Assembly: GCA_031269415.1 (NCBI GenBank)
Contig: JAISZF010000132.1
Coordinates: forward strand, 1 to 8,848
Source: Clostridiales bacterium
GTDB taxonomy: Bacteria > Bacillota > Clostridia > Lachnospirales > WQUN01
Direction: 5' to 3'
Length of the DNA stretch: 8,848 nt
Shown here: one piece after another, positions 1 to 6,230 of the stretch
Layout of the letters: each line of letters starts with the position of its first letter
Numbering within the stretch: position 1 is the stretch's first letter
Translations under genes and position numbers: made by a program
The notes under the pieces: model-generated
What the model was told of the DNA's origin: nothing
What the model saw: the letters and a program-made list of their open reading frames with translations, nothing else
Databases searched by the model: none

Positions 1-87
1 GATGAGGACGGCTATAAGTATTTGCGGCTCGCGCTGACTTCGTTGAACGTTCTGACGACGCGAGGCGAGGAATACGTTTCACAATAG
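1..87 (+). CDS. C-terminal end of an unidentified convergent gene (partial, 5' cut by window edge)
   Basis: Reading frame 1 is open from the window edge to a TAG at 85-87 and encodes 28 residues ending in RGEEYVSQ. The visible part is hydrophilic to amphipathic, with no membrane segment and no motif I recognise. It points towards ftsZ, and its stop lies five bases before the hairpin terminator that ends the ftsZ transcript. That is a normal layout for two convergent genes sharing a terminator, and it is the main reason for believing the frame. An 87-base open frame can occur by chance, so the call is tentative and no function is offered. Confidence 0.45.
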   Translation, partial: DEDGYKYLRLALTSLNVLTTRGEEYVSQ

Positions 88-91
88 CGCG

Positions 92-144
92 AAAAAAGGC
101 ATGGGAATAAACGGGCGTATCCTGCTCCCGTTCATTCCCATGCC
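92..144 (-). terminator. Intrinsic terminator of the ftsZ operon (possibly bidirectional)
   Basis: Positions 98-115 pair with 127-144 in an 18-bp stem around an 11-nt loop. In the minus-strand RNA every position pairs, with one G-U wobble, and the stem is followed by six U residues (complement of 92-97). In the plus-strand RNA the same position is an A-C mismatch and the downstream tail is only moderately U-rich, so termination should be stronger for ftsZ than for the convergent gene. It starts 9 bases after the ftsZ stop codon. Confidence 0.9.
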
Positions 145-153
145 GCATTTGTT

Positions 154-1299
154 TCATCTTCTATTGCCCTTTTTCAAAAACACCGGTATATCAAACGGCG
201 CTTCCAGATCAATATCCTCGTATATCGAACGCAGTTTGCCCTTATTTTTTGGTTCCTCCGGCTCCGGAGGCTTAATCTCGGTTTTGAACCCGGGCAAAGC
301 CTTTATGTTGCTTTTTTCGAGGGGTTTAACCGCCGTCGTTTCACCTTTATCGTCCAGACCCGTGGCTATAACCGTGACTATTACCTCGTCATGAAGCTCG
401 TCATTTATGGTTGCCCCGAAGATGATCTCGGCGTCCGGGTCTATCGCGTTACGAATAATCTTAGCGGCTTGATTTATGTCTTTAAGGCCCAGCGTGGAAT
501 CACCTGAAAAACTGATGATCGCGCTCTTCGCGCCATTAATGGTCGTTTCCAGCAACGGGCTTTTAATTGCCATTTCAGCGGCCAGTTCCGTCTTGTTTTT
601 ACCGCTGGAGCGTCCTACGCCCATGTGCGCGATACCTTTTTCAAACATGACGGTCCGCACGTCCGCAAAATCCAGGTTGATTAAGCCTTCTTTAAGTATT
701 AAGTCACTGATGCCCATTACGCCCTGGCGCAGAACCTCGTCGGCCTTTCTGAAAGACTCTGTCAGCGAAGTGTCGTCGTCGATCAAATCAACCAATTTTT
801 CGTTCGGGATTATAACCAATGTATCGACATTTTTCTTCAGTTCGGAAACGCCCTCGAGCGCGTTACGCTTACGCGGGTTGCCTTCAAACTCGAAAGGCTT
901 AGTTACCACGCCCACGGTAAGAATGCCCATCTCACGCGCGATGCCCGCAATAATGGGGGCCGCGCCCGTTCCGGTGCCGCCGCCCATGCCTGCGGTAACA
1001 AACAGCATATCAGTGTTTAACATAGCCTGTCCTAATGCCTCGCGGCTCTCTTCCGCCGCGCGTTTGCCTATTTCCGGCCGGCCGCCCGCGCCTAACCCGC
1101 GCGTCAATTTCTCGCCCAGTTGAATCCGTATAGGCGCTTTGGAGCGTTCCAGCGCTTGAAGATCCGTATTGGCGGAGATAAAGTCTATGTACTGGATGTT
1201 ATCCTGGATCATGCGATCGACCGCGTTATTGCCGCCGCCCCCGACACCTATGACCTTAATTCTCGCTTTAGAATTTTGAATTACCTCTATATCTATCAA
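154..1299 (-). CDS. ftsZ: Cell division protein FtsZ
   Basis: This is the tubulin-like GTPase that polymerises at mid-cell into the Z-ring and directs septal wall synthesis. Its 381 residues are a normal length. Visible landmarks are the N-terminal nucleotide-binding strand and loop IKVIGVGGGGNNAV (about 14-27), the tubulin signature GGGTGTG (106-112), the T7 synergy loop NLDFADVR (208-215) with catalytic acids D210 and D213, a short charged and proline-rich linker (about 318-365), and a C-terminal conserved peptide DIPVFLKK (370-377) that in this family binds membrane tethers and regulators such as FtsA, SepF or EzrA. The start is a TTG: no ATG or GTG lies in frame before the G-box, and the next Met is residue 30. 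The leader is unusual (see the separate entry). It is the last gene of its operon and is preceded by an ftsQ-like gene without an intervening ftsA. Confidence 0.98.
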   Translation of the reverse strand: MIDIEVIQNSKARIKVIGVGGGGNNAVDRMIQDNIQYIDFISANTDLQALERSKAPIRIQLGEKLTRGLGAGGRPEIGKRAAEESREALGQAMLNTDMLFVTAGMGGGTGTGAAPIIAGIAREMGILTVGVVTKPFEFEGNPRKRNALEGVSELKKNVDTLVIIPNEKLVDLIDDDTSLTESFRKADEVLRQGVMGISDLILKEGLINLDFADVRTVMFEKGIAHMGVGRSSGKNKTELAAEMAIKSPLLETTINGAKSAIISFSGDSTLGLKDINQAAKIIRNAIDPDAEIIFGATINDELHDEVIVTVIATGLDDKGETTAVKPLEKSNIKALPGFKTEIKPPEPEEPKNKGKLRSIYEDIDLEAPFDIPVFLKKGNRR

Positions 1300-1340
1300 T
1301 AATCTCCCGCCGCATATATGACGGCGGGATTCACCTCCTT
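1297..1340 (-). promoter_or_regulatory. ftsZ translation initiation region: distant strong SD, hairpin spacer and TTG start
   Basis: The minus strand carries a near-perfect Shine-Dalgarno AAGGAGGTGA (1331-1340), but its GGAGG core ends 34 nt before the TTG start (1297-1299). Between them lies a perfect 8-bp stem (1322-1329 with 1305-1312) with a 9-nt AU-rich loop. If the hairpin folds, only 9 unpaired nucleotides separate GGAGG from UUG, which is a normal spacing. A weaker GGAG lies 4 nt before the start, and three of its four bases are in the stem. The sequence shows both elements directly; the bridging role is inferred. Confidence 0.6.
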
Positions 1341-1433
1341 ATTCGTATACTAAAATACTCATTGGCAGAAACCGTCGTTAGCCATCCGGCATAAAAAGCC
1401 TCACATGAATCACCTGTCCTTAGAGCGGCCAAA

Positions 1434-1982
1434 CTATGTCAGAACCGAAAAGATATATTGCCTGCCGATGACGCGGATATCCAATAAACCTTTCACATCT
1501 TCCGCGACGCGAAGATTAGCTATTATCTCCTTAAGCGTCCGGATCTTTTCATCCGCGTCCTTGACTGAGCCAAATGCCACGTCTATATTTTTTGTATATA
1601 AGTGTATATCATTCAAATTTGCTATGTCAATTTTACTTATAAATTCATCACCAAGTTCATATTTTTTAAACAGCTTTATGAGAATGGCAGTGGTTTTAAA
1701 CGCCTCATTATTCTCTGTCCGCAGATAATCCCCAATTGTAAAGCGCGTAAACTTTATCCCCTCCAGAACCGGCAGATCTCCGTCGGCAGCGTCGGTTACA
1801 GACAGCACTTTCCCGTCCATATCTACGCGCAGGAAAGAATCCGCGTAAGGAACATATCCGCAGGAATACAATTCATCACCGCCGGATACGGGTTGAATAT
1901 CCGGAAGCAGATAGAAGCGGATTAAAAAAGCGCATAACGACAGAAGAACAACGCCCGCCGCGATAAATATCCTGAGTTTCAA
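1434..1982 (-). CDS. ftsQ: FtsQ/DivIB-like cell division protein lacking a POTRA domain
   Basis: A 182-residue bitopic membrane protein of the divisome. FtsQ/DivIB normally bridges FtsZ-side factors to the FtsL-FtsB and FtsW-FtsI complex outside the membrane. A transmembrane helix spans about residues 5-26, followed by an extracytoplasmic domain resembling the FtsQ beta domain: LRVDMDGKVL (51-60), DLPVLEGIKF (69-78), and the late pattern IHLYTKNIDVAFGSVKDADE (126-145), then KIRTLKEIIANL and GLLDIRV. The usual POTRA domain of about 70 residues is absent, with only about 20 residues between the helix and the beta domain. The start is TTG with GAGGG seven bases upstream, and no ATG precedes the helix in frame. 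It lies 65 bases after the COG2509 gene and 134 before ftsZ. The family call rests on the C-terminal pattern and on position next to ftsZ. Confidence 0.75.
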   Translation of the reverse strand: MKLRIFIAAGVVLLSLCAFLIRFYLLPDIQPVSGGDELYSCGYVPYADSFLRVDMDGKVLSVTDAADGDLPVLEGIKFTRFTIGDYLRTENNEAFKTTAILIKLFKKYELGDEFISKIDIANLNDIHLYTKNIDVAFGSVKDADEKIRTLKEIIANLRVAEDVKGLLDIRVIGRQYIFSVLT

Positions 1983-2047
1983 CTCCGTACCCTCATTTTC
2001 CGTTTAAAAACAACTTATAGAAAGAAAGTAAATATATACCACGCAAT

Positions 2048-3592
2048 TTATATAATCATACCGTCATTTTGACCATATGTCAATATTGCCTCGGCACATT
2101 TTATACCGTCCACCGCCGCGGACATAATGCCTCCCGCGTACCCCGCGCCTTCGCCGCAGGGAAACAACCCCCGGATGTTGCTTTGATATGTCGCGTCGCG
2201 CAATATCCTTACCGGCGACGAACTTCCGCTTTCCACGGCGGTCAGCGCCGCGTCTGGCATCGCGAAGCCCCGCAGCTTTTTGTCAAACAGTATTATCGCC
2301 GCTTTAAGCGAGTCCGCCAATTCGGGCGGAAACAGATCGTTTAGATCCGCAAGCAGTATTCCGGGTTTATATGACGGCGTTACCGCGCCTAACGCGGCGC
2401 TGACCCGTCCGCGTATAAAATCCTCCGACAATTGAACCGGCGCGGCGTATGTTCCGCCGCCCATGGCGAACGCGCGGCTTTCCAAGCCACGTTGAAATTC
2501 AATTCCGCCCAGCGGGCTTCGCCCGGGGAAATCATCCGGGGTTACGGATACCAGGATCGCCGAATTGGCGTTCACCGAATCGCGCGCGTTGGAACTCATT
2601 CCGTTGACAGCCAAGCGCTCCGCTTCGGAAACAGCCCCGATAACCGTACCGCCGGGGCACATACAAAACGTGTAGACGTCCCTTCCGACCGGCAAATGAG
2701 CGCTCAATTTATAGTCGGCGCGCCCCAGTTTAGGATGCCCCGCGAAGCTTCCGTATTGGGCGGCGTCTATCATGGTCTGCGGATGTTCGATCCGCGCGCC
2801 GACGGAGAACGGCTTCCGCGTCATATTCACGCCTCGGTTGTGTAACATGGCGTAAGTATCCCTTGCGCTGTGACCGATCGCCAGGCAGATCGCGCCCACC
2901 CGCGCGCTGTACTGCGTGTTAGGCGTAACCACGTGTATGACAGCCGCTTTGGCGCCGTCTGTCTCAATATCCGCGAGTCGATGTTCAAACCGGTATTCCC
3001 CGCCCGCGTTTATTACGCGGCGGCGCAGATTCTTCAATACCCCCGCCAGGAGATCCGTGCCGATATGCGGCTTCGCCTCGTATAAAATATCCGGCGGCGC
3101 TCCCGATTCCGCAAAGACGCGCATTACATAGCGGATAAGCGGTTCGTTTATACCCGTGTTCAATTTACCGTCGGAGAAAGTCCCCGCGCCGCCTTCACCG
3201 AACAATGTATTGGAATTTCCGGAGAACCGGCCATGCTTCCAAAAGTCTTGCACATCGGCTTTTCTGCGATCCACGTCCTTGCCGCGTTCAAGAATTATGG
3301 GAGACAAACCCATGCGGGCCAAAGTCAGCGCGCAGAATAATCCCGCCGGGCCGCTCCCGACGATCACAGGCTGAAAACGATGTATTCCTGCGGGTTCAGG
3401 CGGAGTATATTCAGGCGGTTCAGGCTCGGTATCGACCGATATAACAAATCGCACGCGTTTCTTATCCCTCGCGTCCACTGAACGCCTGACGAGCCTGTAT
3501 GACGGCTGCCCGCGCCCCGTAAGCCGACGCAGCTTCCTCCGCAGATCGTCCTCGGTATAGTCCAGATCCAATTTAATGTTATTATAAATCAT
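2048..3592 (-). CDS. FAD-dependent dehydrogenase, COG2509 family
   Basis: A 514-residue cytoplasmic flavoprotein of the widespread but poorly characterised COG2509 group; its substrate is unknown. An N-terminal appendage (about 1-65) carries the group pattern RRSVDARDKKRVRFVISVD (36-54). Then comes a Rossmann FAD-binding fold with GSGPAG (79-84) and the ribose-binding acid at E102 in ILERGK. FGEGGAGTFSDGKLN (131-145) is a strongly conserved group motif, and the C-terminal FAD closure FPCGEGAGYAGGIMSAAVDG (477-496) completes the domain. The ATG start overlaps the end of the upstream flavoprotein gene by 11 nt, so translation is probably coupled; a GC-rich stretch but no classical Shine-Dalgarno precedes it. 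It belongs to the same transcription unit as ftsQ and ftsZ. The family assignment is secure; the biochemical role is open. Confidence 0.92.
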   Translation of the reverse strand: MIYNNIKLDLDYTEDDLRRKLRRLTGRGQPSYRLVRRSVDARDKKRVRFVISVDTEPEPPEYTPPEPAGIHRFQPVIVGSGPAGLFCALTLARMGLSPIILERGKDVDRRKADVQDFWKHGRFSGNSNTLFGEGGAGTFSDGKLNTGINEPLIRYVMRVFAESGAPPDILYEAKPHIGTDLLAGVLKNLRRRVINAGGEYRFEHRLADIETDGAKAAVIHVVTPNTQYSARVGAICLAIGHSARDTYAMLHNRGVNMTRKPFSVGARIEHPQTMIDAAQYGSFAGHPKLGRADYKLSAHLPVGRDVYTFCMCPGGTVIGAVSEAERLAVNGMSSNARDSVNANSAILVSVTPDDFPGRSPLGGIEFQRGLESRAFAMGGGTYAAPVQLSEDFIRGRVSAALGAVTPSYKPGILLADLNDLFPPELADSLKAAIILFDKKLRGFAMPDAALTAVESGSSSPVRILRDATYQSNIRGLFPCGEGAGYAGGIMSAAVDGIKCAEAILTYGQNDGMII

Positions 3593-4796
3593 TTATATAC
3601 CCCGCCGCCGATACGCCGGCCAAATGCCCGGACGACCACGCCCATTGCAGATTGTAGCCGCCGCACGGCCCGTATATGTCCAAAACCTCCCCGGCGGCGT
3701 ACAGCCCCTTTTGAATAACAGACTCCATGGTACGCGGGTTGAATCCGTCGGTACGTATGCCTCCGCCGGTGACCTGAGCTTCCGCGAATCCCAAAACGCC
3801 GGATAACGGCATATGAAATGATTTGATTGATCCGACGAGTTTATTTAAATAGTCTTTTAAAGCCGAAACCGGCAATCCCGGAGGCACGCCGGCGTATTTC
3901 AGCAGCAGCCGGCCTACCGCTTTATGAAAAAAGCCGGTGAAAAACTCATCCGCGCGACGGCAGCGCAGATTAACCACGCGTTTTTCCAATAGACGTAAAA
4001 GCGCCTCCTTATCCATATCCGGAGAAAAATCGATAACTATATCACTCCCCTGTCCCGCCGCGCCGGACACATTCAGCGCGGGAATGCCGGAAACGCCGTA
4101 ATTTGTAAACTGCAGTTCGCCTTCCTGATACGCGACGACGCGGCCGTTCCTTCGCAAACCAATCCCCGCGTTCACCCGAACGCCGTTTAAAGTCTTAATA
4201 TCCGCGAAGTTTGTACGAAGTTGAACCAACGCCGGATACACGTCGTTCAACTCGTGCCCCATTTGGATGAGCAGATTATAGCCGCCGCCGTTTGAGCCGA
4301 AAACCGGCGCGGCCCTGCCGCCCGCGGAAACAATTACACTCCGCCCCATAATCTTTCTTTTATCAGTACAATATATTGAAAAGGCTGATCGTTCAAATGA
4401 AAGACGTGAGGCTTCCGCGTGTATAATCTCAATATTCAGGCGGGAAATCTCATTGCGCAGCACGTCCAGAACAGCGCTCGCCAAGTTGCATTTGGGGTAT
4501 ACGCGGCCGTGTTCCTCTATTCTGGTGACTAATCCCAAACCCTCGAAGAATTCCATAGTGTCTTTAGGGCCGAACTTCCGCAGCGCGGCGGCGCTGAAGC
4601 CCGCGTCTTCACCTGTGTAGCCGCCTAGCGCGGCGTTGATATTTGTCAGATTGCATCTCCCGCTGCCCGTGGCCAAGAGCTTTCGGCCTACCCGATCGTT
4701 CTTCTCTATAATTTTGACATTTCCGCCGCCAACGGCGTTTCCCGCGGCGACGGCGGCAATCAGACCGCTCGCGCCGCCGCCGATAATGATAATCAT
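3582..4796 (-). CDS. BaiN/HI0933-family NAD(P)/FAD-dependent oxidoreductase
   Basis: A cytoplasmic flavoprotein of the HI0933/YhiN/BaiN family, 404 residues from the chosen start. It opens with the dinucleotide-binding motif MIIIIGGGASG and carries the family signatures GRKLLATGSGRCNLTN (37-52), QVTGGG (341-346) and EVLDIYGPCGGYNLQWAWSS (370-389). One member, BaiN, is proposed to act in bile acid dehydroxylation, but most relatives have no known substrate and nothing here points to bile acids, so no symbol is given. The open frame extends 11 codons upstream to a GTG at 4829. I prefer the ATG at 4796 because the family begins directly with the nucleotide-binding strand, GTGAGG lies three bases upstream of it, the GTG has no Shine-Dalgarno, and the best promoter -10 element would fall inside the extension. 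Its stop overlaps the next gene. Confidence 0.93.
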   Translation of the reverse strand: MIIIIGGGASGLIAAVAAGNAVGGGNVKIIEKNDRVGRKLLATGSGRCNLTNINAALGGYTGEDAGFSAAALRKFGPKDTMEFFEGLGLVTRIEEHGRVYPKCNLASAVLDVLRNEISRLNIEIIHAEASRLSFERSAFSIYCTDKRKIMGRSVIVSAGGRAAPVFGSNGGGYNLLIQMGHELNDVYPALVQLRTNFADIKTLNGVRVNAGIGLRRNGRVVAYQEGELQFTNYGVSGIPALNVSGAAGQGSDIVIDFSPDMDKEALLRLLEKRVVNLRCRRADEFFTGFFHKAVGRLLLKYAGVPPGLPVSALKDYLNKLVGSIKSFHMPLSGVLGFAEAQVTGGGIRTDGFNPRTMESVIQKGLYAAGEVLDIYGPCGGYNLQWAWSSGHLAGVSAAGYINDL

Positions 4797-4817
4797 AAGC
4801 CTCACCCGGTTATTTAA

Positions 4818-4846
4818 ATTATCGTCCACGCTTTCGATTTACGCAA
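4818..4846 (-). promoter_or_regulatory. Candidate sigma-A-type promoter for the flavoprotein-ftsQ-ftsZ operon
   Basis: On the minus strand, TTGCGT (4841-4846, three of six consensus bases) and GATAAT (4818-4823, five of six) are separated by exactly 17 nt. They lie just downstream of the terminator that ends the pilus operon. Transcription would start a few bases before the GTGAGG ribosome-binding site, giving a very short 5' leader to the ATG at 4796. The poor -35 keeps this tentative. A second arrangement, TTGTTA followed 16 nt later by TAAATC, is weaker. Confidence 0.4.
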
Positions 4847-4892
4847 TCTTTTTAGGCTAACAATTTACATGAATATTCGCCATTGATCCGCG

Positions 4893-4927
4893 AAAAAACC
4901 CCAAGGCTCGAAACGGCTTTGGGGTTT
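4893..4927 (-). terminator. Intrinsic terminator ending the pilus/FHA operon
   Basis: In the minus-strand RNA, AAACCCCAAAGC pairs with GCCUUGGGGUUU, with one A-C mismatch, around a small loop. Six U residues (complement of 4893-4898) close the structure, the first three of which pair in the stem. The stem begins inside the TAA stop codon of the FHA gene, so there is no untranslated spacer. It separates the pilus-related operon from the flavoprotein-division operon. Confidence 0.88.
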
Positions 4928-6230
4928 ATCGCGGAGTCGTGTAAATATTATCTGTCCGCATGATTTTAACGCTATACATCAGCCCGGAAAACATAACGCT
5001 GTCGTCGTCATTGATTTCCAACGGCATATTAGGCTCCAAACGTCTATCGTTAACATACGTGCCGAATTTAGACTGCGTGTCTATCAGGAACACTTTATTC
5101 CCTTCTATGATTATCCGCGCGTGTTCGCGGCTTATACTGATATCGTTAATGAAATAATCCGCGTTTTCTCCCCTGCCGATCGTAAAGGGGGATTTATCGA
5201 CGTGTATTATGCGCTCGTCCGGGGTGTTCGGGCGGTACAGCAGATACACGATACGCCGCGTGTCCTCAAATATGCCCTTTCCGTAACCGCCGTCGCTGAC
5301 GCCCGCGGGATTGTCTGTCGATTTATCGTAAATGAGTTTCTCCGGAATGGCGTATTCGGGGGGGGTATCTGTATAATATCCTTCGCTTTCCTTGGGAATG
5401 CCGTGTGTTCCGTATCCGTCACGCGGCGCGCGTTTTTTTATGTTTTTTACACGAGGTTTGCTTGGTTTCTCCCCGGCGGGTTTCTTTTTATTTACGCCTA
5501 TACCAAACAGATTAGCCTCCTGCTTTTTTCCGCCCTTAATGTCCCTGCTCTTATTTCTTTGGGGCGGCGGGGGCACGGATTCAACGGACTCGTCCGGCAC
5601 GCGCGCGCGCGTCTGTTCCCATCCGCGTGACACGGGAGGCGGAACGCGCTGGGGCTGTATCGCGCCCGCGGGAGCGCCGGATAAAATCTGAGTTATCGTT
5701 TCTTTAACAACCCTCAGAACGAACGACGGGCTGTTAAGCACCAACTGCAGCGGTATGGACGCCTCCCCCGCCCCAGGCTCGCTGACATCCAGCATAGAAG
5801 TCAGCCACGCGACAAAATCCCTTAACGCTGATTTTGAGTCCTCGCTCACCTCGACCGGTAAATAAACAAAGGCTATTTCGCTGTTATCCTTGATAAATAT
5901 ATAGTCCTGATGTATAAGCAGTGAATTCTCGGACAGAAAATATTGATCGCGCAGAATCATGGCGTCCACAGCCGCGTCGATAATCACGAGGTACTGTCTG
6001 CGGGACAGTTTGCGGGCGCCGATAAAATCGGACAGTCGAACGCAGTTGGTGATATTATAGAATATAAGCGTTTCTTCCTCAAACTTGGAATAAAACCCCA
6101 AGTATCCGGGCAGGCGGTTTTCGTAGATCATATCCTCCTGATAATGTATCAGGCCCTTGCCTTCCGGGGCTATAACCAGATAGTTTTCACCATATAAAGC
6201 GCGTTCGGATGTTCTAAGGCTATACATCAT
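4926..6230 (-). CDS. DUF6382 and FHA domain protein of a Tad-like pilus operon
   Basis: A 434-residue, probably cytoplasmic protein in three parts. Residues 1 to about 185 resemble the DUF6382 domain found fused to FHA in Bacillota. Residues about 186-320 form a Pro/Lys/Arg-rich disordered linker with a short hydrophobic island ANLFGIG. Residues about 325-425 are a forkhead-associated domain with the phosphothreonine-binding set intact: G352-R353 in FTIGRGENADY, S367-R368-x-H370 in SISREHARI, and FGTYVN (389-394). FHA domains dock phosphothreonine partners; no kinase or phosphatase is visible here. The start codon overlaps the upstream stop in ATGA, with GGAGGG just before it; a second ATG directly follows and has slightly better spacing. 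Its position at the end of a pseudopilin and peptidase operon suggests a regulatory or assembly role. The FHA call is firm; DUF6382 is recognised by pattern only. Confidence 0.9.
   Translation of the reverse strand: MMYSLRTSERALYGENYLVIAPEGKGLIHYQEDMIYENRLPGYLGFYSKFEEETLIFYNITNCVRLSDFIGARKLSRRQYLVIIDAAVDAMILRDQYFLSENSLLIHQDYIFIKDNSEIAFVYLPVEVSEDSKSALRDFVAWLTSMLDVSEPGAGEASIPLQLVLNSPSFVLRVVKETITQILSGAPAGAIQPQRVPPPVSRGWEQTRARVPDESVESVPPPPQRNKSRDIKGGKKQEANLFGIGVNKKKPAGEKPSKPRVKNIKKRAPRDGYGTHGIPKESEGYYTDTPPEYAIPEKLIYDKSTDNPAGVSDGGYGKGIFEDTRRIVYLLYRPNTPDERIIHVDKSPFTIGRGENADYFINDISISREHARIIIEGNKVFLIDTQSKFGTYVNDRRLEPNMPLEINDDDSVMFSGLMYSVKIMRTDNIYTTPR

Noticed and set aside
476..1123. Long plus-strand frame of 215 codons opposite ftsZ
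   Set aside because: It is the mirror of a certain ftsZ; its translation is low-complexity Ser/Pro/Ala-rich with no domain, and no ribosome-binding site or operon context supports it.
1305..1329. The ftsZ-leader hairpin as an intrinsic terminator
   Set aside because: No U-tract follows the stem on either strand.
1341..1433. A separate ftsZ promoter (TTTCTG, 17 nt, TATACG on the minus strand)
   Set aside because: The -35 and -10 matches are too poor to report as a site; a promoter there is possible but not supported.
1983..2047. A promoter in the AT-rich spacer before ftsQ (extended -10-like TGGTATATAT)
   Set aside because: No acceptable -35 at the right distance; AT-richness alone explains the match.
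3582..4796. A bile-acid dehydroxylation role for the BaiN-family gene
   Set aside because: No other bai genes are nearby, and the family is much broader than the bile-acid pathway.
4797..4829. GTG-initiated N-terminal extension of the BaiN-family protein
   Set aside because: There is no Shine-Dalgarno before the GTG, the best -10 promoter element lies inside the extension, and the family starts at the nucleotide-binding strand.
5121..5630. Plus-strand frame of 169 codons opposite the FHA gene
   Set aside because: It lies wholly inside a gene with an intact FHA domain, and its apparent hydrophobic stretches come from reading the Lys/Pro-rich linker in reverse complement.
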